The notes beneath the pieces were generated by a model. The model had not been told where the DNA came from. It saw only the letters and a program-made list of their open reading frames with translations, and made no database searches. A DNA stretch of 5,666 nucleotides, taken from contig JAIDEF010000122.1 in assembly GCA_029054965.1 (NCBI GenBank), positions 1-5,666 of the forward strand. Reading direction: 5' to 3'. Origin of the DNA: Eubacterium sp. (GTDB taxonomy: Bacteria > Bacillota > Clostridia > Oscillospirales > Acutalibacteraceae). Below are positions 1-5,666 of this stretch, piece by piece. How positions within the stretch are numbered: the first letter of the stretch is position 1; the number at the start of each line of letters is the position of its first letter. The translations under genes were made by a program, and so were the position numbers.

Positions 1-1895
1 ATACAAAAACAGTCCGTGAGCTTGAAAACGGTGATGTTGTTTCAATCAAGGCGACAATGATTACTCCGGTTAAGGAGCATATGATAAGAAGAGGGATGAC
101 CCTTTATAAATGCCGTTTCAGTGACGGGGAAAGTATAATCAATGTAACAATATTCAATAATAAATATCAGGCACAGGCTTTAAGGGTCTATGAAGATTAT
201 GTGCTGTTTGGTAAAATTGAAAAGAATTTAACCTCGGCATCAATGTCTTCGCCTAAAATTGAAAGGCTTGACACAGGAATAAGAGTGCATCCGATTTATC
301 CTGCCACAGGCAAGCTGACGTCAAATGCTATTGCCAAGGTCGTGAAAACTGCGCTTGAGTCACTGGAGGAAATTCCCGAAACTCTGGATAAATCTGTAAG
401 AGATAGATACAATCTTATAAGTCTTGACAGAGCAATCAGGCAGATTCATTTTCCTGATAGTGAAGAGGATATGCATAAGGCTCGTTACAGACTTATTTTT
501 GAGGAGCTGCTTACTTTACAGCTTGGTCTGCTGAAATTAAAGGGCAGAAATAAAACAGAAACTAATTTAAGAATTACTGCTGATTTTACTGAAGAATTTA
601 AAAGACTTTTACCATTTGAAATGACAGGCGCTCAAAAAAGAGCAATAAAGGACTGCCTTTCGGATATGGCAGGAGATTACCCTATGAGCAGACTTTTACA
701 GGGTGATGTCGGTTCAGGTAAAACGGCTGTGGCGGCAGGGCTTTGCTATTCCGTAATAAAAAACGGTTATCAGTGTGCGTTAATGGCACCTACTGAAATA
801 TTGGCTGTTCAGCATTATGAGGGCTTGTTAAAAATGCTTTCTCCCACAGGGATTAATGTCAGACTTCTGACAGGCTCAACAAAAGCAAAGGAAAAGCGAG
901 AAATCAAAGCAGCTCTGATTGAGGGTGAGATTGATTTGTTAATCGGCACTCACGCTATAATTCAGAACGATGTTGAATTTAAGTCAATAGGCTTGGTGAT
1001 TACGGATGAGCAACACCGCTTTGGTGTTAAACAAAGGGCGGCTCTGGCAGAAAAGGGCGATGGGATTCATACCCTTGTTATGAGTGCAACACCAATACCA
1101 AGAACACTAGGGCTTATATTATATGGCGATCTTGATATAAGCATTCTTGACGAGCTTCCGCCGGGCAGACAGGAAATAAGAACAGACGTAGTGGATTCAC
1201 GTTATCATCAAAGACTGTATAAATTTATAAAGGATGCGGTTGACAGGGGAGAACAGGCATATATCATTTGTCCTGCAATTGAAGAGAGCGAGGACAGTAT
1301 AGCTTTAAAGTCTGCTGAGCAATATGCTGAGGAGCTTTCCGAGAGTGCGTTTCGCGGTTATAATTTAGGACTTCTTCACGGGAAAATGAAGCCTAAGGAA
1401 AAGGATAATGTTATGAAAGCCTTTTCGTCAGGCGATGTGCAGATTTTGGTTGCAACGACTGTTGTGGAGGTTGGTGTCGATGTTCCCAATGCTACGATTA
1501 TGGTAATTGAAAATGCTGAGCGTTTCGGACTTTCACAGCTTCACCAGCTTCGCGGAAGAATAGGCAGAGGCAGTAAAAAAAGCTTTTGTGTGCTTGTTTC
1601 TGACAGTAAGAGTGAGAGTTCGCGCAACAGACTTGAGGTTATGAAAAATAACAGCAACGGCTTTAAAATTGCAGATGAGGATTTGAAAGCAAGAGGTCCG
1701 GGCGATTTCTTTGGTGAAAGACAGCATGGTCTGCCTGCTCTTAAAATTGCAGATATGCTTCAGGATATGGAAACTCTGCACCTTGCTCAAAAATGTGCAG
1801 GTGAAATTCTTGCAGAGGATAGCAATCTTGATTTGCAAAAGAATAAGCTGTTGTGTGATAATATCAATAAAATGTTCAGCGAGATTAGTTTGTAG
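1..1895 (+). CDS. recG: ATP-dependent DNA helicase RecG, 5'-truncated by the window edge
   Basis: RecG is a superfamily 2 double-stranded DNA translocase that remodels stalled replication forks, Holliday junctions and D-/R-loops. The frame is open from base 3, giving 630 visible residues against about 680 in the family, so roughly 50 N-terminal residues lie outside. The ATG at 57 is not the start, because the codons before it already read as the OB-fold wedge domain (ending ...GDVVSIKAT). Counting from base 3, the wedge fills about residues 1-90. Walker A GDVGSGKT is at 234-241 (bases 702-725), the RecG-typical Walker B DEQHRFGV starts at 335, and SAT is at 361-363. Motif V (ATTVVEVGVDVPNA) starts at 484 and motif VI QLRGRIGR is at 515-522. 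The RecG-specific TRG region (DEDLKARGPGDFFGERQHGLP) spans about 558-578. DEQH plus TRG separates it from PriA and Mfd. All catalytic motifs look intact. No clear intrinsic terminator follows the stop, so some transcription may run into the next genes. Confidence 0.97.
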   Translation, partial: TKTVRELENGDVVSIKATMITPVKEHMIRRGMTLYKCRFSDGESIINVTIFNNKYQAQALRVYEDYVLFGKIEKNLTSASMSSPKIERLDTGIRVHPIYPATGKLTSNAIAKVVKTALESLEEIPETLDKSVRDRYNLISLDRAIRQIHFPDSEEDMHKARYRLIFEELLTLQLGLLKLKGRNKTETNLRITADFTEEFKRLLPFEMTGAQKRAIKDCLSDMAGDYPMSRLLQGDVGSGKTAVAAGLCYSVIKNGYQCALMAPTEILAVQHYEGLLKMLSPTGINVRLLTGSTKAKEKREIKAALIEGEIDLLIGTHAIIQNDVEFKSIGLVITDEQHRFGVKQRAALAEKGDGIHTLVMSATPIPRTLGLILYGDLDISILDELPPGRQEIRTDVVDSRYHQRLYKFIKDAVDRGEQAYIICPAIEESEDSIALKSAEQYAEELSESAFRGYNLGLLHGKMKPKEKDNVMKAFSSGDVQILVATTVVEVGVDVPNATIMVIENAERFGLSQLHQLRGRIGRGSKKSFCVLVSDSKSESSRNRLEVMKNNSNGFKIADEDLKARGPGDFFGERQHGLPALKIADMLQDMETLHLAQKCAGEILAEDSNLDLQKNKLLCDNINKMFSEISL

Positions 1896-1960
1896 GGGCA
1901 ATAATGTGTGCAACTATGAGGATTTTATAAAATACAAATAGCTTAATATCAATATAAAAT

Positions 1961-1989
1961 TTGCATTATTATTATATTTGTGCTAAACT
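1961..1989 (+). promoter_or_regulatory. Putative sigma-A promoter for the aminotransferase operon
   Basis: TTGCAT (1961-1966) and TAAACT (1984-1989) are separated by 17 bases, and a TGC directly before the -10 (1981-1983) makes it an extended -10. The hexamers match consensus only moderately (3/6 and 4/6), but the spacing, the TGn and the position fit. Transcription would begin near 1996, about 24 bases before the ATG. The rest of the 1896-2019 spacer is AT-rich. It contains a 12-base perfect palindrome, ATTTTATAAAAT (1922-1933), but no GC-rich stem that could act as a terminator for recG. Confidence 0.5.
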
Positions 1990-2019
1990 ATGTGGGATAT
2001 ATTTGTGTGAGGTGATTTT

Positions 2020-3279
2020 ATGTCAAAGTTATATACAGAAATGACTAAGGAAGAATTATTGAATGAACAGGCTGCACTGCTTGAAAGATACAACGCGTTC
2101 AAGGAAAAAAATCTGCAGCTTGATATGAGCCGTGGTAAGCCCGGTAAGGATCAGCTTGATTTATCAGATGGTCTTAATGCTTGCAGCAATTATGTTTCAG
2201 ACGGTGTTGATGTAAGAAATTATGGTATTCTTGATGGTATTCCAAGCTGTAAAAAGCTTTTTGCCGATTTAATGCAGGTTGAGCCTAAGAATGTTATTAT
2301 CGGTCCAAGCTCAAGCCTTAACCTTATGTTTGACTACATTGGTCAATGCTTTATTGAGGGTGCAGGTGATAAGCCATGGAGTCAGCTTGATGAGGTTAAG
2401 TTCCTTTGCCCTGTTCCCGGCTATGACAGACATTTTACTATCTGTGAATATTATAATATTAAAATGATTAATGTTCCTATGAAGGATGACGGTCCTGATA
2501 TGGATGTTATTGAGGAACTCATCAAGGATGAGTCTGTTAAAGGTATGTTCTGCGTTCCTAAGTATTCAAACCCGACTGGCATTACCTTCAGTGATGAGGT
2601 TGTTGACCGTATTGCTAAAATGAAGCCTGCGGCAAAGGATTTCAGAATTATCTGGGATAACGCTTACTGTGTTCACGATATTGTCGATGACGGCGACAAG
2701 CTTATGAATATTTTTGATATACTGCCTAAATACGGCAATGAGGATATGGTGATTGAGGTTTGCTCAACAGCTAAAATCACATTCCCCGGTGCAGGTGTTT
2801 CTGCTCTTGTGGCATCTGATAATAATATTTCAGCAATCAAGAAAAGACTTAATTGTCAGGTAATCAGCTATGATAAAATGAATCAGCATCGTCATGTTGA
2901 GTTTTTCAAGGATTTAAACGGTGTTCTTGAGCATATGAAAAAGCATGCTGCTATTCTTAAGCCTAAATTTGAAATTGTGCTTAATCATCTTGAAAATGAG
3001 CTGGCAGGCAAGGGTATTGCAAGCTGGTTTAACCCAAAGGGCGGTTATTTCATCAGTCTTGATGTTATGAACGGCTGTGCAAAACGAGTAGGCGAGCTTT
3101 GTAAAGAGGCTGGTGTTGTGCTTACTACAGTCGGTGCAACATATCCATATGGTATTGATGAAAATGACAGCAATATTCGTATTGCTCCTACTCTTCCTCC
3201 TGTTGCTGAGCTTGATATGGCTGCAGAGCTTCTTTGCATCTGTGTTCAGCTTGCTTGTGCAGAAAAGCTGCTTGGATAA
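2020..3279 (+). CDS. PLP-dependent aminotransferase, Corynebacterium-type aspartate aminotransferase family
   Basis: This 419-residue fold-type I cytosolic aminotransferase would move an amino group between an amino acid and a 2-oxo acid using pyridoxal phosphate. Visible landmarks are an N-terminal SRGKPG (37-42), a phosphate-cup GPSSSL (95-100), and PGYDRH with Tyr135 placed to stack on PLP. SNPTG (183-187) carries Asn184, and IWDNAY (211-216) carries Asp213 for the pyridine nitrogen and Tyr216. CSTAKITFPGAG carries the probable Schiff-base Lys252, and NIRIAP carries Arg387 for the substrate carboxylate. This arrangement fits the family once annotated as 'MocR-type aminotransferase' (Pfam PF12897), of which the C. 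glutamicum aspartate aminotransferase is a characterised member. No DNA-binding domain is present, so it is an enzyme, not a MocR regulator. Aspartate/2-oxoglutarate is the likeliest substrate pair but is inferred. The start is fixed by GAGGTGAT at 2009-2016. The gene opens a coupled three-gene unit. Its codons are strongly T-ending with frequent AAG, unlike recG, suggesting high expression. Confidence 0.9.
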   Translation: MSKLYTEMTKEELLNEQAALLERYNAFKEKNLQLDMSRGKPGKDQLDLSDGLNACSNYVSDGVDVRNYGILDGIPSCKKLFADLMQVEPKNVIIGPSSSLNLMFDYIGQCFIEGAGDKPWSQLDEVKFLCPVPGYDRHFTICEYYNIKMINVPMKDDGPDMDVIEELIKDESVKGMFCVPKYSNPTGITFSDEVVDRIAKMKPAAKDFRIIWDNAYCVHDIVDDGDKLMNIFDILPKYGNEDMVIEVCSTAKITFPGAGVSALVASDNNISAIKKRLNCQVISYDKMNQHRHVEFFKDLNGVLEHMKKHAAILKPKFEIVLNHLENELAGKGIASWFNPKGGYFISLDVMNGCAKRVGELCKEAGVVLTTVGATYPYGIDENDSNIRIAPTLPPVAELDMAAELLCICVQLACAEKLLG

Positions 3280-4067
3280 TGAGAATAGGTGCTTCTACTG
3301 CCTGTTTCTATCCGCTCGAAACAGAAAAGGCATTAAAAAAAGTTACAGACCTTGGCTTTGAAAAAGCCGAGGTCTTTGTAAATGCTCCCTGTGAGTATGA
3401 AGAAAAGTTCATTAAAGAGCTTTGTGCTATTACAAAGGATTCAAATACTCAGATAATTTCTGTTCACCCCTTTTCAAGCTTTCTTGAAAGCTCCTGTATT
3501 TTCGGTGATTATCAAAGACGCTTTGATGATTATATCTGTCTTTATCAGAAAACCTGTCACGCTGCGGCAATGCTTGGTGCAAAATTTGTTGTTATTCATG
3601 GTGCTGTTGCAATGCCTAAAATTCCGATACCTGATGATAGATATTTTGAGCGTTTCAGAAAATTGATTGAAATCGGTAAGAGTGAAGGTGTAATAGTCTG
3701 TCAGGAAAATGTCAATCGCTTTAAAAGCCAGACAATTGATTTTTGTAAAAAAATGAGATCAGAGCTTGGAAGCGATTACCATATGGTGTTTGACATCAAG
3801 CAGACTGTAAGAGCGGGACAGAACACATTTGAATTTTTGGAAGAATTTAAAAATGAAATCGTTCACCTTCATATCAGCGATAACGGTGATCAGGGTGACT
3901 GCCTGCCGATAGGTTATGGCAGTTTTGATTTTAATAGAATGAAAAGCATTATGGACAGTGCCGATTATAAGGGTGACTGTGTGATTGAAATATATTCGGG
4001 CAGCTATGATGTTGAAAATGTTTTAAAGGAAAGCAAGGATTATTTAGAGAGGCTATGGCAAGGTTAA
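3279..4067 (+). CDS. Sugar phosphate isomerase/epimerase-like TIM-barrel protein (AP endonuclease 2 superfamily)
   Basis: This 262-residue protein belongs to the xylose-isomerase-like TIM-barrel superfamily (Pfam PF01261), which includes sugar isomerases and epimerases, hydroxypyruvate isomerase, inosose dehydratase and endonuclease IV. The N-terminus (MRIGASTACFYPLE) is a typical first strand, so the ATG at 3279 is chosen over an in-frame ATG at 3234 buried in the aminotransferase gene. It overlaps the upstream TAA by one base and has only a weak RBS, so it is probably translated by coupling. Strand-end residues suited to divalent-metal and substrate binding are His63 (SVHPF), His107 (VIHG), Glu143 (CQEN), Asp172 (FDIKQ), His196/His198 and Asp201 (HLHISDN), and Glu237 (IEIY). 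GYGSFDFNRMKSIM (212-225) is the usual G-x-G-x-h-[DN]-[FW] element before the last strands. Metal-ligand assignment is by pattern only. The overall pattern fits an isomerase or epimerase better than endonuclease IV, but the substrate cannot be read from the sequence. Confidence 0.85.
   Translation: MRIGASTACFYPLETEKALKKVTDLGFEKAEVFVNAPCEYEEKFIKELCAITKDSNTQIISVHPFSSFLESSCIFGDYQRRFDDYICLYQKTCHAAAMLGAKFVVIHGAVAMPKIPIPDDRYFERFRKLIEIGKSEGVIVCQENVNRFKSQTIDFCKKMRSELGSDYHMVFDIKQTVRAGQNTFEFLEEFKNEIVHLHISDNGDQGDCLPIGYGSFDFNRMKSIMDSADYKGDCVIEIYSGSYDVENVLKESKDYLERLWQG
3347..3375 (+). repeat. 13-bp hairpin inside the TIM-barrel coding sequence
   Basis: AGACCTTGGCTTT (3347-3359) pairs with AAAGCCGAGGTCT (3363-3375) around a GAA loop. 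All 13 positions pair if one U·G wobble is allowed. It lies about 70 bases into the gene, encoding part of DLGFEKAEVF. On the + strand only TTT follows, so it does not look like a terminator. On the - strand a run of seven Ts follows after a five-base gap. Its function is unknown. Confidence 0.6.
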
Positions 4068-4942
4068 GTAACAGAACAAAGGGGATAATTTGTATTCTGC
4101 TGTCAGCACTCAGCTTCAGCGGAATGAGCAGCTTTATAAATCTTTCAGGTGATGTTCCTGTTGCACAAAAGGTCTTTTTCAGAAATTTTGTTGCTCTGTT
4201 TATAGCAGTGATTACTTTGCTGAAGAATAAAGAAAAATTTCTTCCTCATAAGGGCTGTTTGAAATATCATATTATAAGGTCCGGTGCAGGGCTTTTAGGT
4301 GTTTTCGGCAATTTCTATGCTACCACTAAAATGGCATCTACTGCCGATGCAGCAATTCTTAACAAAATGAGCCCGTTTTTTACTTTGGTGTTTTCTGCTC
4401 TGTTTTTAAAGGAAAAGGTTAAGCCGAAGCAGGCATTTGCAATTGGTATTGCATTTGTCGGTGCAATGTTTGTAATCAAACCCTCAATGAGTAATGTGGA
4501 GCTGTTTCCTTCAGTTTGCGGCTTTGTGGGCGGACTCTGTGCAGGCGGTGCTTACACCTGTGTTCGTCATATGGGCAATAAAGGCGAAAACGGCAGATTT
4601 ACCGTCTTCTTCTTTTCTTTGTTCTCCTGTCTGGTTACCGCTCCTTATCTTATTTTCAATTTTCACCCTATGACAACAAAGCAGTGGGTATATCTGATAA
4701 TGGTTGGTGTTTGTGCAGCAGGCGGTCAGTTTGCCATAACTGCAGCATATACCTTTGCTCCGAGCAGAGAAATTTCAGTTTATGATTATTCAAATGTTAT
4801 CTTTACAGCCATAAGCGGCTACTTTTTCCTCGGCGGTCAGATACCTGATTTGTGGTCATTTGTGGGTTACTTTATTATTTGTGCAATGGCTGTGTGGATG
4901 TTCATATACAATAACAAGGTGCATAGGCTTGAAAAGCAGTAA
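4055..4942 (+). CDS. DMT-superfamily permease with two EamA repeats
   Basis: This 295-residue integral membrane protein of the drug/metabolite transporter superfamily has two EamA repeats (Pfam PF00892) of about five helices each. Hydrophobic segments lie near residues 11-31, 38-56, 73-92, 97-117, 124-142, 149-169, 181-203, 209-228, 245-260 and 266-285, with a positive N-terminus (MARLSNRTKG) and tail (NNKVHRLEKQ). Repeat 1 ends in the family-typical pattern (ADAAILNKMSPFFTLVFSAL, then FLKEK and a Gly-rich helix). In repeat 2 the equivalent acidic position reads FLGGQ, without the usual Glu. EamA proteins mostly export amino acids, nucleotides or other small metabolites, though some import; the substrate here is unknown. 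The ATG lies inside the preceding gene (13-base overlap). AGAGAGG at 4046-4052 sits only two bases before it, which is closer than usual, so coupled translation is likely. No other start fits before the first helix. No terminator is visible after the stop. Confidence 0.9.
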   Translation: MARLSNRTKGIICILLSALSFSGMSSFINLSGDVPVAQKVFFRNFVALFIAVITLLKNKEKFLPHKGCLKYHIIRSGAGLLGVFGNFYATTKMASTADAAILNKMSPFFTLVFSALFLKEKVKPKQAFAIGIAFVGAMFVIKPSMSNVELFPSVCGFVGGLCAGGAYTCVRHMGNKGENGRFTVFFFSLFSCLVTAPYLIFNFHPMTTKQWVYLIMVGVCAAGGQFAITAAYTFAPSREISVYDYSNVIFTAISGYFFLGGQIPDLWSFVGYFIICAMAVWMFIYNNKVHRLEKQ

Positions 4943-4948
4943 TTTTGT

Positions 4949-4958
4949 CAATATATTG
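4949..4958. promoter_or_regulatory. NrdR-box-like core upstream of the nrdR promoter
   Basis: CAATATATTG is a perfect 10-base palindrome. It matches all ten core positions of the published NrdR-box consensus (CwATATATwG, flanked by ACA and TGT). The outer three bases on each side (TGT and CTG) do not match, so the full 16-mer scores 10/16. It lies 17 bases upstream of the nrdR -35 element. A chance AT-rich palindrome remains possible. Confidence 0.35.
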
Positions 4959-4975
4959 CTGTAAAGGGAAAATAC

Positions 4976-5004
4976 TTGCAATTTTCTATATGTTGTGTTA
5001 CAAT
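4976..5004 (+). promoter_or_regulatory. Sigma-A promoter of nrdR with extended -10
   Basis: TTGCAA (4976-4981) and TACAAT (4999-5004) are separated by exactly 17 bases, with TGT (4996-4998) directly before the -10. The -10 matches consensus at 5/6 and the -35 at 4/6. The start of transcription should fall near 5011, about 24 bases before the nrdR ATG. This gives nrdR its own promoter despite lying downstream of the transporter gene. Confidence 0.7.
4983..4998. promoter_or_regulatory. Possible NrdR box in the -35/-10 spacer
   Basis: TTTCTATATGTTGTGT matches the NrdR-box consensus (ACAC-wATATATw-GTGT) at 12/16: nine of the ten core positions plus the whole right flank. It fills the spacer between the -35 and -10 of the nrdR promoter, where a bound repressor would block RNA polymerase. 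Its distance from the upstream core is 37 bases, not the roughly 31-32 common for paired NrdR boxes, which weakens the case. Confidence 0.35.
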
Positions 5005-5034
5005 ACGTTTAATTGGTAAAGGGGGAATTTTCCA

Positions 5035-5478
5035 ATGAAATGTCCATTTTGTGGTTTTGATGAAAGCAAGGTAATTGATTCTCGTCCTACGGATGAGAAT
5101 GAACGAATTCGTCGCCGCCGTGAATGTTTGCAGTGCGGCAAGAGATTTACTACCTATGAAATTATCGAGGATGTGCCGATTATTGTTATTAAAAAGGACA
5201 AGAGCCGTGAGGTTTTTGACCGTAACAAAATTTTGAAGGGTATGCTCAGAGCCTGTGAAAAAAGGTCTGTTACCATTTCGGAGCTTGAAACTGCTATAAG
5301 TGAAATTGAGGCAACTCTGCAGTCTGCTATTGACCGTGAGGTAACATCTGCAAATATTGGTGAGCTTATAATGGAAAAGCTTAAGGCTATTGATGAGGTA
5401 GCCTATGTTCGCTTTGCATCTGTTTATAAGGAGTTCAATTCTGCCGAAGCATTTAAGGAATATATTTCAAGAATGTAA
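5035..5478 (+). CDS. nrdR: Transcriptional repressor NrdR
   Basis: NrdR is the zinc-ribbon/ATP-cone repressor that senses ATP and dATP and shuts down ribonucleotide reductase (nrd) genes by binding NrdR boxes. At 147 residues the gene has the usual family length (about 150-160) and is complete. The N-terminal zinc ribbon has Cys3/Cys6 (CPFC) and Cys31/Cys34 (CLQC), with the family's DSR at 15-17 and an Arg-rich stretch (RIRRRRECLQCGKRFTTYE, 24-42) for DNA contact. The ATP-cone (Pfam PF03477) spans about residues 48-138, from VPIIVIKKDKSREVFDRNKI through AYVRFASVYKEF. The start is set by AAGGGGG at 5019-5025, nine bases before the ATG, and by the invariant MKCPFC opening. The gene has its own promoter and a strong terminator, so it is probably mainly monocistronic. 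NrdR-box-like sequences in its promoter hint at autoregulation. No ribonucleotide reductase gene is in the window. Confidence 0.97.
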   Translation: MKCPFCGFDESKVIDSRPTDENERIRRRRECLQCGKRFTTYEIIEDVPIIVIKKDKSREVFDRNKILKGMLRACEKRSVTISELETAISEIEATLQSAIDREVTSANIGELIMEKLKAIDEVAYVRFASVYKEFNSAEAFKEYISRM

Positions 5479-5501
5479 AATTAAATAATTTTTATCATGT
5501 T

Positions 5502-5532
5502 AAAGGTATGCTGATTTCAGCATACCTTTTTT
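5502..5532 (+). terminator. Intrinsic terminator after nrdR
   Basis: AAAGGTATGCTG (5502-5513) and CAGCATACCTTT (5518-5529) form a perfect 12-bp stem with an ATTT loop, and the T tract runs from 5527 to 5532 and continues as GTTGTT. It starts 23 bases after the nrdR stop. There is no long A run on the 5' side, so it should work in the + direction only. Confidence 0.92.
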
Positions 5533-5569
5533 GTTGTTATGCAACTTATATTAGGGCTTTGTCTATTTA

Positions 5570-5592
5570 ATTGTAAATAAATTGTTAACAAT
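5570..5592. repeat. AT-rich inverted repeat, possible operator of the next gene
   Basis: ATTGTAAATAA and TTGTTAACAAT form a 23-base inverted repeat with 9 of 11 positions matching around a central A. The right half is itself a perfect 12-base palindrome, ATTGTTAACAAT (5581-5592). It lies about 40 bases upstream of a perfect TATAAT. TTGT...ACAA ends recall Rex-type sites, but the spacing differs, so no regulator is assigned. Confidence 0.3.
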
Positions 5593-5631
5593 GTGTTTTT
5601 CTGCAACATCTTTTTCCATCTTCGACACTTA

Positions 5632-5637
5632 TATAAT
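5632..5637 (+). promoter_or_regulatory. Candidate -10 element near the right edge
   Basis: A perfect TATAAT is present, but no good -35 is seen 16-18 bases upstream (TCTTTT at the 17-base spacing) and there is no TGn. If it is used, its transcript would lead into a gene outside the window. Bases 5533-5666 hold no credible coding sequence. Confidence 0.3.
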
Positions 5638-5666
5638 AGAAAGAAAATTAATATATTGATATATAA

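Noticed and set aside
57..59. ATG at 57 as the start of recG
   Set aside because: The frame continues upstream to base 3 with OB-fold-like wedge-domain sequence, and RecG needs about 50 further residues beyond the window.
1533..1913. 126-codon open frame on the - strand across the 3' end of recG
   Set aside because: It lies opposite conserved RecG helicase motif VI and the TRG region, its protein has no recognisable features, and the + strand frame fully explains the sequence.
1922..1933. Palindrome ATTTTATAAAAT as recG terminator or operator
   Set aside because: It is all A/T, too weak for a terminator stem and lacks a T tract. This composition makes such palindromes common.
3234..3278. 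Earlier in-frame ATG for the TIM-barrel gene
   Set aside because: It would add 15 Cys-rich residues encoded inside the aminotransferase C-terminus. The family's first beta strand begins right at the ATG at 3279, which also forms a classic stop/start overlap.
2020..3279. MocR-type transcription regulator
   Set aside because: The family has been labelled 'MocR' in databases, but this protein has no N-terminal GntR-type winged-helix domain and begins directly with aminotransferase sequence.
3472..3492. Two overlapping small hairpins (TTTCAAG/CTTGAAA and AGCTTT/AAAGCT) in the TIM-barrel gene
   Set aside because: The stems are only 6-7 bp and AT-rich, with no T tract and no positional logic. Such short repeats are expected by chance in coding DNA.
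5625..5640. ACACTTATATAATAGA as an NrdR box
   Set aside because: Only the left ACACT matches; the centre is out of register and the right GTGT half is missing.

Overview
The window is an AT-rich bacterial chromosomal segment with strong AGGTGAT/AAGGGGG-type ribosome binding sites, short spacers, every gene on the + strand, and recG and nrdR genes of the Gram-positive type. This points to a low-GC Firmicute, most likely an anaerobic gut-type Clostridia (Ruminococcus/Oscillospira-like). The taxon is inferred from style and codon use only. No mobile element, CRISPR array, tRNA or rRNA is visible.

Layout. (1) Bases 1-1895: the 3' nine-tenths of recG, the replication-fork and recombination helicase, whose start lies left of the window. 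(2) Bases 1896-2019: a 124-base spacer with a plausible sigma-A promoter and a strong RBS. (3) Bases 2020-4942: a tightly packed three-gene unit. It holds a fold-type I PLP aminotransferase of the Corynebacterium-type aspartate aminotransferase family (419 aa), a xylose-isomerase-like TIM-barrel protein (262 aa, its start overlapping the previous stop by one base) and an EamA-family ten-helix transporter (295 aa, overlapping the previous gene by 13 bases). (4) Bases 4943-5034: a spacer with a good extended -10 promoter. (5) Bases 5035-5478: complete nrdR, the zinc-ribbon/ATP-cone repressor of ribonucleotide reductase genes, followed by a strong intrinsic terminator (5502-5532). (6) Bases 5533-5666: non-coding, holding an AT-rich palindrome and a perfect TATAAT near the right edge, probably the control region of a gene outside the window.

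The genes fall into DNA maintenance and nucleotide control (recG, nrdR) on either side of a small metabolic operon. The aminotransferase, sugar-isomerase-like enzyme and exporter-type permease are translationally linked, which suggests one pathway or substrate, but the sequence does not say which.

Most of the window is ordinary housekeeping DNA. The points most worth following are NrdR-box-like sequences in nrdR's own promoter (one filling the spacer between -35 and -10), the uncharacterised aminotransferase/TIM-barrel/transporter unit, and a 13-bp hairpin inside the TIM-barrel coding sequence.
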